From positions 1 through 8,865 of the forward strand of contig JAAYJB010000373.1 in the NCBI GenBank assembly GCA_012523155.1: DNA of 8,865 nt, read 5' to 3'. Position numbers and translations under genes: made by a program. Numbering within the stretch: the stretch's first letter is position 1; every line of letters begins with the position of its first letter. Of the stretch, positions 1 through 5,272 are shown piece by piece. Below the pieces are notes generated by a model that worked only from the letters and a program-made list of their open reading frames with translations, made no database searches and was not told the DNA's origin. Source of the stretch: Synergistaceae bacterium (GTDB lineage: Bacteria > Synergistota > Synergistia > Synergistales > Aminobacteriaceae).

Positions 1-310
1 GGGAATGACCCTCTGCGCACTCCATAACGGAGGCGGAGTCGGCATCGGCAAGGCAATAAACGGAGGTTTCGGACTGGTTCTCGACGGTCGGGAATCCACA
101 GACGAAATCATCCGCTCGGCCATGATGTGGGACGTCCTCGGAGGAGTGGCACGGCGGGCATGGGCCAGGAACCCCAACGCAATGGAAGTAAGCCGCGAGG
201 TTAACCGCAGATATCCGGGGAAGTACCATATTACCCTTCCATACACAACGGAAGAGGACGATGTGAAAAAAGCCGTGGACGCTCTTTTCGAAAAAAAGGA
301 CGGCGATTGA
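1..310 (+). CDS. hutU: Urocanate hydratase, C-terminal fragment (5' end outside window)
   Basis: This is the last ~102 codons of urocanase, which converts urocanate to 4-imidazolone-5-propionate in the cytoplasm, the second step of histidine degradation. The reading frame is open to the window edge, with its first full codon at base 2. The visible part carries the glycine-rich HNGGGVGIGKAINGGFG stretch, followed by LVLDG and a WDVLGGVARRAW segment; these are hallmarks of the urocanase C-terminal domain. The wording (INGGFG, WDV..GVARR.W, then a TLP motif) resembles the animal-type urocanases more than the Pseudomonas/Bacillus type, judged from memory of those sequences. The stop codon TGA overlaps the TTG start of hutD, so the two genes form one operon. 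N-terminal NAD-binding parts cannot be judged because they lie outside the window. Confidence 0.93.
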   Translation, partial: GMTLCALHNGGGVGIGKAINGGFGLVLDGRESTDEIIRSAMMWDVLGGVARRAWARNPNAMEVSREVNRRYPGKYHITLPYTTEEDDVKKAVDALFEKKDGD

Positions 311-915
311 AAAGAACCATGAGAGTCTGCAGAAAAACTCCCCGGGAGTTCAGGGAGATGCCATGGAAAAACGGGCTTGGAGTCACACGGGAAATGTATA
401 TATTCCCGCAGTCCGCTCTGCTTGAACGGAATGATTTTCTCTGGCGGCTCAGTTCAGCGGTCGTATCGGCAGGAGGCCCTTTTTCGGCTTTCCCCGGATA
501 CGACCGTATCCTGTTCCTTCTCTCCGGGGAGGGAATGGACCTTCAAGTGAACGGAGAAGAACTGATCCTTGCGGACCCCCTCTCATCCATCAGTTTCCGG
601 GGTGAGGATACTGTTTTCTGCTCCCTTCGCGGGGACACCGTCACCGATTTCAACATATTCTTCCGCCGTGACTGCCTTTCATGCAGCTGCCGGAGGATAA
701 CACCGCATACGGGAAAAGATTTGTCTCTTCCCGCGGGAGACTGGAATATTATTCTTTGCCTCCGGGGAAAAACAGTCCTGGAATGGCCTGACCGAGAGGA
801 AGAACTGGATGGATTGGAATTTCTTCTCTTCGAGGAATCTCCGCCTGATTTTCAGTTTTTCTGCAGAAGTGAGGACAACGCAGAACTGATCGGCATAACG
901 CTGAAAAGGAAATAG
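307..915 (+). CDS. hutD: HutD family cupin protein (histidine utilisation)
   Basis: A 202-residue bicupin of the HutD/Ves family. Family hallmarks are all visible: MPWKNGLGVTRE (residues 18-29), FLWRLSSA followed by GPFSAFPGYDR (57-67), an LSGEG turn (72-76) and GDTVTDFN (109-116). In Pseudomonas, HutD is described as binding formimino-glutamate and limiting expression of the hut genes; it is not an enzyme of the pathway. The chosen start is TTG at 307: AAGGA at 297-301 lies 5 bases upstream, whereas the in-frame ATG at 319 lies 17 bases away. The TTG overlaps the hutU stop by 4 bp, so translation is probably coupled. An unusual cysteine cluster, DCLSCSCRR, follows the TDFN motif at residues 122-130; its role is unknown. 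Transcription ends at the hairpin directly after the stop. Confidence 0.93.
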   Translation: MKRTMRVCRKTPREFREMPWKNGLGVTREMYIFPQSALLERNDFLWRLSSAVVSAGGPFSAFPGYDRILFLLSGEGMDLQVNGEELILADPLSSISFRGEDTVFCSLRGDTVTDFNIFFRRDCLSCSCRRITPHTGKDLSLPAGDWNIILCLRGKTVLEWPDREEELDGLEFLLFEESPPDFQFFCRSEDNAELIGITLKRK

Positions 916-917
916 CA

Positions 918-958
918 TAAAAAACCGCCCCTCCTAAAAAAAGAGGGGCGGTTTTTAT
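918..958. terminator. Bidirectional rho-independent terminator between hutD and the AEC gene
   Basis: A perfect 14-bp inverted repeat (920-933 with 943-956) has a GAGGGGCGG core, a 9-base A-rich loop, and A/T tracts on both outer sides, so it can terminate transcripts from either strand. Pairing extends to GCAT/ATGC outside, across one unpaired base. The stop codon of the minus-strand carrier gene (955-957) lies inside the repeat arm, and the hutD stop (913-915) lies just before it. Confidence 0.93.
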
Positions 959-1893
959 GCCAGGAACATATCCAGCAGCGTGATCCAGACGGGGACTGTG
1001 AAGGCGCAGAGAAGCGTGCTCGCCGTTATTGCCGCCGCCGCGTGGTCGGCATCCATTCCGAGCACCTGCGAGAGGATAAAACAGTCAACGGCAACAGGCA
1101 TTGCCGCGATAAGAATCACTGTACGGAAAACAACAGGGTTCACAGGGAACAGGAGGAGAAGACCCCAGGTGAGAGCCGGCAGAAAGAAAAGCTTCAGTGC
1201 AATATCACGCCATGCCCTCGGCAGCATCACGGTCAGGCTTTCCGGTCGGAGAGAAGCCCCCAGGGACAGAAGCGCCATTCCGCTGGCCATGTTGCCGAGA
1301 AGCTTCAGTGCTTCGTCCAGCCAGCCGGGAAATTCATTCAGCCCGGTCACAGAGAGGGCAAAACCTGTCAGGCTTGACAGTACCAGGGGGTTCCTGGAAA
1401 GGTTCCTGAGGGTATCTTTCACCGTCTTCCAGGATATCCCCCCTGAGAGGGCAAGCTGGGCCCATGAGATCGAGATTATCTGGTAGCCGATAAATGTAAA
1501 GGCAAGGTAGACCGAAAGGACTTCGATCCCGGGGATACCCACAGCGACAGTGATCACCGGAAGCCCCATGAAAACAGTATTGGATCTGATGAGCATGAGT
1601 GTAGACGCCGCCGACCGGCGCCTGTCCTGTCCCGCCAATTTCCCTGCCAGCCATGCCACTGGAGGCGCCAGGATAAAGGAAAGATATACTGCGATGATCA
1701 TGTTCCCGTCCGCCAGTATTGCCAGGTCGGCAGAACTTGTCATTCTGAGGATAAGGGCCGGGATAGCAGTCCAGTAGATTGCCCTGTTCACCTGGGCGAA
1801 CGCCTCCGGAGTGACAACTCTCCGACGGCCGAGCAGCCATCCGACTGCCATGACCAGCACCACCGGGAGAATGACGAGAAAGCCATGCATCAT
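955..1893 (-). CDS. AEC (auxin efflux carrier) family permease
   Basis: A 312-residue inner-membrane secondary carrier of the AEC family, which includes bacterial malate and amino-acid carriers and plant PIN proteins. The protein has about ten hydrophobic helices, five on each side of a central polar stretch around residues 148-166 (a usual AEC arrangement). It opens with a helix and a GWLLGRR turn, has SRNPLVLSSLTGFALS near residues 165-180 and an AAMPVAVDCFILSQ..G segment near the C terminus, as in other AEC carriers. The ATG at 1893 is one base after the asd stop; GGAG at 1906-1909 inside asd is the likely ribosome site, so translation is coupled to asd. A second ATG follows immediately. 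No promoter separates it from asd, so it should share the T-box control of that gene. The substrate is not readable from sequence; context points to lysine or a related amino acid. Confidence 0.93.
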   Translation of the reverse strand: MMHGFLVILPVVLVMAVGWLLGRRRVVTPEAFAQVNRAIYWTAIPALILRMTSSADLAILADGNMIIAVYLSFILAPPVAWLAGKLAGQDRRRSAASTLMLIRSNTVFMGLPVITVAVGIPGIEVLSVYLAFTFIGYQIISISWAQLALSGGISWKTVKDTLRNLSRNPLVLSSLTGFALSVTGLNEFPGWLDEALKLLGNMASGMALLSLGASLRPESLTVMLPRAWRDIALKLFFLPALTWGLLLLFPVNPVVFRTVILIAAMPVAVDCFILSQVLGMDADHAAAAITASTLLCAFTVPVWITLLDMFLA

Positions 1894-1894
1894 A

Positions 1895-2863
1895 CTAATT
1901 CAGTTCTCCGTGTTTTAACAGGATCCTCACCGCGTTCGTCGCTGCCCCGACCCGGATGTTGTCAGCTACGTTCCACATCAGGAAGCGGGTATCGTCGAAG
2001 GCCCGGAGCCGGCTAACGAAGGTCAGGTCCGTTCCGGCAGCGTCAAGAGGCGTGACCATATCCTGGGTGAGGACTACGTGCTCGCTCCCGGCAACCGCAG
2101 CCTCAAGCCCAGACAGGTCGAAAGCCTTCCGCGTCTCCACAAAGACCGCTTCCGAATGGCAATAAAGCACGGGAACTCGGACCGTAGTGGGCCAAATTGA
2201 TATCTCCGGATCCCTGAGGATCTTCCGGGTTTCGTTCACCATCTTCATTTCTTCGTCGGTGAACCCATTCTCAAGGAGGGAACCTATCTGTGGGACCACG
2301 TTGAGGTGGATCTGCTTCACGAACTTCTTCGGTGCGATGTGCCCTTTCATCTGTTCCTCAAGCTCATTCATGCCGTTCTTTCCTGCGCCCGAAACGGACT
2401 GGTATGTGCTCACCACGATGGACCGGATGCCGTAGCGTTCGTGGATCCTGTAGAGACCAAGCACCATCTGGATGGTGGAACAGTTCGGGTTGGCCACGAT
2501 CCCCTTTCGGTATCCCCTCAGTATGTCTCCGTTGATCTCAGGAACAACAAGGGGTATTTTAGGAGACATCCTGAATGCCGAGGAATTATCGATGACAACG
2601 CTCCCGGCTCCTGCTGCCGTCGGGGCAAATTCCCTGGAGACCGAGGCGCCGGCGGAGAAAAGAAGATAATCATACCCCTGCTCCATGGCTTTTTTCGTCA
2701 ATTCTTTCACCCGGTATTTTTTTCCGTAAAACTCAACCTCTGCACCCGCACTTTTCGCCGATGCGAAAAACTCAACCTCTGCAGGCTGTACGTTCTGTTC
2801 CTGGAGGACCCTGACCATCATGCGTCCGACTTCACCGGTCGCACCGACAACTGCAAGTCTCAT
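1895..2863 (-). CDS. asd: Aspartate-semialdehyde dehydrogenase
   Basis: A 322-residue cytoplasmic enzyme that reduces aspartyl phosphate to aspartate semialdehyde with NADPH, the branch point to lysine/diaminopimelate, threonine and methionine. The N-terminal Rossmann loop reads VVGATGEVG (residues 5-13). The catalytic cysteine is C128 in VANPNCSTIQM, the conserved glutamine is in STYQSVSGAG (Q155), and the catalytic histidine is H236 in VPVLYCHSEAV. Length is normal for the family. The chosen start is ATG at 2863: AAGGGAGA (2871-2878) lies 7 bases upstream, and the protein then begins as relatives do, just before the nucleotide-binding loop. In-frame ATGs farther upstream (2869, 2881, 2887) are too close to that ribosome site, within it, or in the leader terminator. 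It is the first gene after the T-box leader and is followed by the AEC carrier after one base. Confidence 0.97.
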   Translation of the reverse strand: MRLAVVGATGEVGRMMVRVLQEQNVQPAEVEFFASAKSAGAEVEFYGKKYRVKELTKKAMEQGYDYLLFSAGASVSREFAPTAAGAGSVVIDNSSAFRMSPKIPLVVPEINGDILRGYRKGIVANPNCSTIQMVLGLYRIHERYGIRSIVVSTYQSVSGAGKNGMNELEEQMKGHIAPKKFVKQIHLNVVPQIGSLLENGFTDEEMKMVNETRKILRDPEISIWPTTVRVPVLYCHSEAVFVETRKAFDLSGLEAAVAGSEHVVLTQDMVTPLDAAGTDLTFVSRLRAFDDTRFLMWNVADNIRVGAATNAVRILLKHGELN

Positions 2864-2870
2864 TGCCATC

Positions 2871-2878
2871 TCTCCCTT
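2871..2878 (-). promoter_or_regulatory. Ribosome binding site deciding the asd start
   Basis: AAGGGAGA on the minus strand is the only strong Shine-Dalgarno sequence between the leader terminator and the coding region. Its 7-base spacing selects ATG 2863 over the three upstream in-frame ATGs. Confidence 0.8.
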
Positions 2879-2885
2879 CATATTC

Positions 2886-2919
2886 AAAAAAAAGACCCGT
2901 CCCCGAAGGGACGAGCCTT
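2886..2919 (-). terminator. T-box attenuator terminator
   Basis: A 12-bp stem including two G-U pairs is closed by a TTCG tetraloop and followed by eight Ts (2893-2886). Its 5' arm overlaps sequence that would otherwise join the antiterminator with the T-box sequence, the standard two-state arrangement. Confidence 0.94.
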
Positions 2920-3155
2920 AACTCGCGGTACCACCCTGCTTGGACACGGACTGACGTCCTGTCCCACTCGGGCCCGATAACGGGGGCCTGTCCGGAAACG
3001 TACTCCGCGCTCTTCTAATCAGTCGCTTTCCGCTTCAGCTCAACGGGCTTTGGGCTTTTTTTCCCCGGCGGAAACGCTTCTCAGCTTCCAGGCATTTCTC
3101 TCTGTCGCCGTTTCTTTGAAAAAAGCATTCCGTTTCATCGCTTTTTCAGATATTA
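2886..3155 (-). promoter_or_regulatory. T-box leader, predicted tRNA-Lys specific, controlling asd
   Basis: A complete transcription-attenuating T-box. From 5' to 3' on the minus strand: the Stem I base AGC/GCT (3142-3140 with 3039-3037) with a kink-turn GATGA opposite GA; helix AACGG/CCGTT; a specifier loop; an upper helix; the distal AGAGAG bulge (3103-3098); and the terminal GGAAGCTGAGA. A hairpin GGACAGGAC/GTCCGTGTCC (2963-2941) precedes the T-box sequence AGGGTGGTACCGCG (2937-2924). The terminator is a 12-bp stem with a TTCG loop (2919-2892) and eight Ts. By position relative to the kink-turn, the specifier is AAA (3051-3049) or AAG (3050-3048); both are lysine codons. The UGGU of the antiterminator bulge pairs with an A-C-C-A tRNA end, which suits tRNA-Lys and not the G-discriminator tRNAs for Asp or Glu. 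Uncharged tRNA should switch on asd and the AEC gene. Confidence 0.95.
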
Positions 3156-3161
3156 CCGGAA

Positions 3162-3190
3162 ATTCTATGAAAAGCCAGACCTTTTGTCAA
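3162..3190 (-). promoter_or_regulatory. Housekeeping-sigma promoter of the T-box/asd operon
   Basis: On the minus strand a perfect TTGACA (3190-3185) is separated by 17 bases from TAGAAT (3167-3162), which differs from consensus at one base. The expected transcription start near 3155 lies just upstream of the T-box Stem I. Regulation is therefore expected mainly through attenuation. Confidence 0.9.
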
Positions 3191-3210
3191 CCGTGTTGTT
3201 TTACAGTGCT

Positions 3211-3229
3211 TCACAATCGATCATTGTGA
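3211..3229. promoter_or_regulatory. Perfect palindrome between divergent promoters (operator candidate)
   Basis: TCACAAT-CGATC-ATTGTGA is a perfect inverted repeat with 7-bp arms and a 5-base centre. It lies about 65 bases upstream of the predicted asd transcription start and about 55 upstream of the ridA start. The arm order is opposite to a CRP site (TGTGA-N6-TCACA). The protein that would bind it is unknown. Confidence 0.5.
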
Positions 3230-3262
3230 CGTGGTTCTTACATCACGCACTGGCAGGCAGGG

Positions 3263-3268
3263 TATAAT
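3263..3268 (+). promoter_or_regulatory. -10 element of the ridA operon promoter
   Basis: A perfect TATAAT lies 18 bases before the ribosome site of ridA. No convincing -35 hexamer is found at the right distance (ACATCA or TTACAT are poor matches), so the promoter may need an activator or be weak. Confidence 0.6.
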
Positions 3269-3301
3269 GGGCTAAAATTTCAAACGGAGGTGTATGACAC
3301 G

Positions 3302-3715
3302 ATGCGGCCCATATTTACGGACAAAGCTCCCCGGCCCGCCGGCCACTATTCTCAGGCGATTTATCACGGGGGAATTGTATATACGGCGGGACAGCTTCCC
3401 GTTATCCCGGACACGGGAGAAAAATGCCTGGGAACCGTGGAGGAACAGACGGAACAGGTCCTGAAGAACCTCGCTGCCGTCCTTGAAACCGGGGGGAGCG
3501 ATCCTGCCCACGTGCTCAGGGTTACGGTCTACGTTTCGGATATTTCCCTATGGGACAGGGTGAACAGGGTCTACGGAGAATTCTTCGGGGAGCACAAGCC
3601 TGCCAGGACTGTGGTTCCCACACGGGACCTTCATCACGGTTTTCTCGTGGAAATTGATGCCGTTGCTGCTGTAGTTTCAAAAGAAGAGAGCCCATGTATA
3701 CCGGACCAGGAGTGA
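3302..3715 (+). CDS. ridA: RidA family enamine/imine deaminase
   Basis: A 137-residue YjgF/YER057c/UK114 protein. RidA hydrolyses reactive enamine/imine intermediates such as 2-aminoacrylate, released by PLP-dependent serine/threonine dehydratases, to the keto acid and ammonia; it works as a cytoplasmic homotrimer. Visible landmarks are TDKAPRPAGHYSQAI at the N terminus, VYTAGQLP, the PARTVVPT segment holding the substrate carboxylate-binding arginine (R102; R105 in E. coli), and FLVEIDAVA with the active-site glutamate (E117; E120 in E. coli). The start is ATG 3302, 11 bases after GGAGG (3286-3290). The in-frame GTG at 3290 overlaps that ribosome site and was not chosen. The end overlaps the next gene by 22 bases, so the two are co-transcribed and probably co-translated. 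Confidence 0.95.
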   Translation: MRPIFTDKAPRPAGHYSQAIYHGGIVYTAGQLPVIPDTGEKCLGTVEEQTEQVLKNLAAVLETGGSDPAHVLRVTVYVSDISLWDRVNRVYGEFFGEHKPARTVVPTRDLHHGFLVEIDAVAAVVSKEESPCIPDQE

Positions 3716-4830
3716 AAAGAGCGGATCATCTCTATGGATCCGTAGATACTCCGGCGCTCCTCGTGGACAGAGGCATCCTGCGGCGGAACATTTCAGACAT
3801 GCAGAAACGGGCAGACAAAGCGGGAGTCTCCCTCAGACCCCATACGAAAACCCACCGGACCCCTGCGATCGCCTCAATGCAGGTGGAAGCCGGTGCGAAA
3901 GGGATCACCGTGGCCAAGGCAGGAGAAGCTGAGGTCATGGCTGAAAACGGCATGGACGACATCTTCATTGCCAATGAGATTTTCGGCGACCGGAAGTTCG
4001 CACGGCTCAGAAAACTGGCTGAAAAAGTCCGCCTTACAGTGGGGGTGGACAACAGGGAACAGGTCGAGGCACTTTCCCGTTTTTTTGAAGGATCGGCTCA
4101 TCCGGCAAATGTAATGATCGAGATCGAAACAGGAGAGGAACGCTCGGGAATGCTGCCCGTGCCTGATCTGGCTACACTGGCCTCCTTCATCTATAAGACG
4201 GCGAATGTCCGCTTCAGGGGCATCTTCTCCCACGAGGGGCATACCTATGGTGCATCTACAAGGGAAGAGTGCGCGGCTCTTTTCAGAAAAAGCCAGGAAG
4301 ACACGCTCCTTGCTGCCGGAATAATAAGAGAAGCAGGCATTCCCGTGGAGACGGTGAGCATAGGAGCTACCCCTTCCATACTGCTCGGGAATATTCTTTC
4401 CGGGATCACTGAAATACGCCCTGGGACATATGCGCTCATGGATGCTGCCCAGGGAGCTGCCGTGGGAGATTTCAGCTGCTGTGCGGCCACAGTTCTTGCA
4501 ACGGTGGTGAGCAAGCCCACACCTGAAAGGACCGTTCTGGATTCCGGCGTCAAGGCACTTACGGCATTTACCAGGGGCACGGGGATCTGTCACACACCCG
4601 GTCACGGCATTCTGAAGGGCTTCAGCGGACTGAGAGTCGGAAAACTCTATGACGAACATGGGCTGGTATACGGCAAGGAAGCGGGAGAGCAGCTTCAGCT
4701 GGGAGACAGGGTAGAGATCATCCCGAACCACATCTGCCCTACCTGCAATCTTTACGACCGGATGTATCTCGTGGAGGACGGCCGGGTCGTGGACGAACTT
4801 CCAATTCTCTGCCGGGGGAGGTCACAGTAA
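3694..4830 (+). CDS. Fold-type-III PLP enzyme, D-serine dehydratase / D-threonine aldolase family
   Basis: A 378-residue enzyme of the DSD1/DTA family: an alanine-racemase-type PLP barrel at the N terminus and a small metal-binding beta domain at the C terminus. The PLP lysine is K52 in RPHTKTHR. Further landmarks are MIEIETGEERSG, the SHEGHTYG segment, and SIGATPS, which contributes to phosphate binding. The C-terminal metal site reads NHICPTCN with H346 and C348, matching the His-x-Cys zinc pair of eukaryotic D-serine dehydratase; bacterial D-threonine aldolases usually have His-x-Asp there. The family either dehydrates D-serine to pyruvate and ammonia or cleaves D-3-hydroxy amino acids. 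Overlap with ridA favours a dehydratase releasing 2-aminoacrylate. The start is ATG 3694, with AGAAGAGAG (3682-3690) upstream inside ridA; an in-frame GTG at 3712 lacks spacing for a ribosome site. Confidence 0.92.
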   Translation: MYTGPGVKRADHLYGSVDTPALLVDRGILRRNISDMQKRADKAGVSLRPHTKTHRTPAIASMQVEAGAKGITVAKAGEAEVMAENGMDDIFIANEIFGDRKFARLRKLAEKVRLTVGVDNREQVEALSRFFEGSAHPANVMIEIETGEERSGMLPVPDLATLASFIYKTANVRFRGIFSHEGHTYGASTREECAALFRKSQEDTLLAAGIIREAGIPVETVSIGATPSILLGNILSGITEIRPGTYALMDAAQGAAVGDFSCCAATVLATVVSKPTPERTVLDSGVKALTAFTRGTGICHTPGHGILKGFSGLRVGKLYDEHGLVYGKEAGEQLQLGDRVEIIPNHICPTCNLYDRMYLVEDGRVVDELPILCRGRSQ

Positions 4831-4857
4831 TATAAGGCGGGATCATTACCTCCAGCG

Positions 4858-5010
4858 TGTCATTCTGAGGGCGGATCCCGAGGATGCCCTTGCCTGCCAT
4901 CCTGACGGAGTGCTTTTAGCAGAAAGGATCTCGATTTTGACTCTATACCCTCAAGGGCAAGATCCTTCGTTCAGGATGATACCCACTATCGTCCTGAACG
5001 AAGCGGATTT
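4858..5010. repeat. Cluster of degenerate palindromic intergenic repeats
   Basis: Four related copies of a unit of the type TCATCCTGAACGAAG-GGATCTC are packed into about 150 bases. Copy 1 starts at 4860 (TCATTCTGAGGGCGGATCC), copy 2 at 4899 (ATCCTGACGGAGTG, then AAGGATCTCG after an insert), copy 3 is inverted (about 4957-4980), and copy 4 is at 4988-5010. Copies 3 and 4 face each other and form a 16-bp hairpin. The type resembles REP-like palindromic units scattered between genes in many bacteria. No coding potential was found in 4831-5050. Confidence 0.7.
4965..5003. repeat. 16-bp inverted repeat hairpin within the repeat cluster
   Basis: The arms 4965-4980 and 4988-5003 pair over 16 bp, with a single G-T wobble, around the 7-base loop ACCCACT. 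The outer 12 bp (CTTCGTTCAGGA / TCCTGAACGAAG) are perfect. There is no T-run after it, so it is not a typical terminator, though it may protect the 3' end of the upstream mRNA. Confidence 0.8.
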
Positions 5011-5016
5011 CTCCTC

Positions 5017-5045
5017 TGGCAAAGACGACGGAAATGGAGTATCAT
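5017..5045 (+). promoter_or_regulatory. Candidate promoter of the FMN riboswitch/ribU unit
   Basis: TGGCAA (5017-5022), 17 bases, then TATCAT (5040-5045), one mismatch from the -10 consensus. The -35 is a poor match. The predicted start near 5052 falls just before the aptamer P1 helix, which supports the call. Confidence 0.5.
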
Positions 5046-5054
5046 GTCCCCGAA

Positions 5055-5202
5055 ATCTTCGGGGCGGGGTGGAATTCCCCACCGGCGGTGAAGGGCCTTC
5101 GGGTCCTCAGCCCGCGAGCCGCAAGGCTGATCCGGTGCAATTCCGGAGCCGACTGTGAGGCGGACAGAGCACTTCGTTCGCTAAGCCAGGATGGAAGAAG
5201 AT
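5055..5202 (+). promoter_or_regulatory. FMN riboswitch aptamer (RFN element)
   Basis: The conserved RFN blocks are all present: CTTCGGGGCGGGG (from 5057), GGAATTCCCCACCGGCGGTG (5071-5090), AGCCCGCGAGCC (5109-5120), GATCCGGTGCAATTCCGGAG (5129-5148) followed by CCGACTGTGAG, and the closing GGATGGAAGAAGAT. Helix P1 is formed by ATCTTC (5055-5060) and GAAGAT (5197-5202). The RNA binds flavin mononucleotide and here precedes a terminator, so FMN should switch off ribU by early termination. The variable P3b hairpin has a TTCG loop. Confidence 0.97.
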
Positions 5203-5220
5203 GGCGAAATCCGCTTTTTT

Positions 5221-5255
5221 GCCCCGGATGCCTTCGCGTCCGGGGCTTTTCTTTT
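5221..5255 (+). terminator. Riboswitch-controlled terminator upstream of ribU
   Basis: A 10-bp stem (5221-5230 with 5237-5246, GCCCCGGATG/CGTCCGGGGC with one G-T pair) has a CCTTCG loop followed by TTTTCTTTT. It lies between the aptamer and the ribosome site of ribU, as expected for a transcription-terminating FMN switch. Confidence 0.92.
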
Positions 5256-5272
5256 CGGGAGGCGAGTTTTTC

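Noticed and set aside
2864..2887. Longer asd start at ATG 2887, 2881 or 2869
   Set aside because: 2887 falls in the T-tract of the attenuator, 2881 is upstream of the ribosome site, and 2869 is only one base from it; 2863 has proper spacing and family-like sequence.
2306..2980. 224-codon open frame on the plus strand across asd and the T-box leader
   Set aside because: It overlaps asd coding sequence and a structured RNA; the protein shows no motifs and no promoter or ribosome site precedes it.
3211..3229. CRP/FNR-type binding site
   Set aside because: The half-sites are in the opposite order (TCACA...TGTGA) with 5-base spacing, unlike TGTGA-N6-TCACA or TTGAT-N4-ATCAA.
3290..3301. GTG start of ridA at 3290
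   Set aside because: The GTG overlaps the GGAGG ribosome site itself, while ATG 3302 is well placed and gives the normal RidA N terminus.
3874..4731. 285-codon open frame on the minus strand opposite the PLP enzyme
   Set aside because: It lies wholly opposite a gene with clear family motifs, has no ribosome site, and its translation is Cys/His/Arg-rich without recognisable domains.
5201..5272. Upstream ATG extending ribU by 24 codons
   Set aside because: This stretch is the 3' part of the FMN aptamer and its terminator; the strong ribosome site at 5259-5263 selects ATG 5273, where RibU homology begins.
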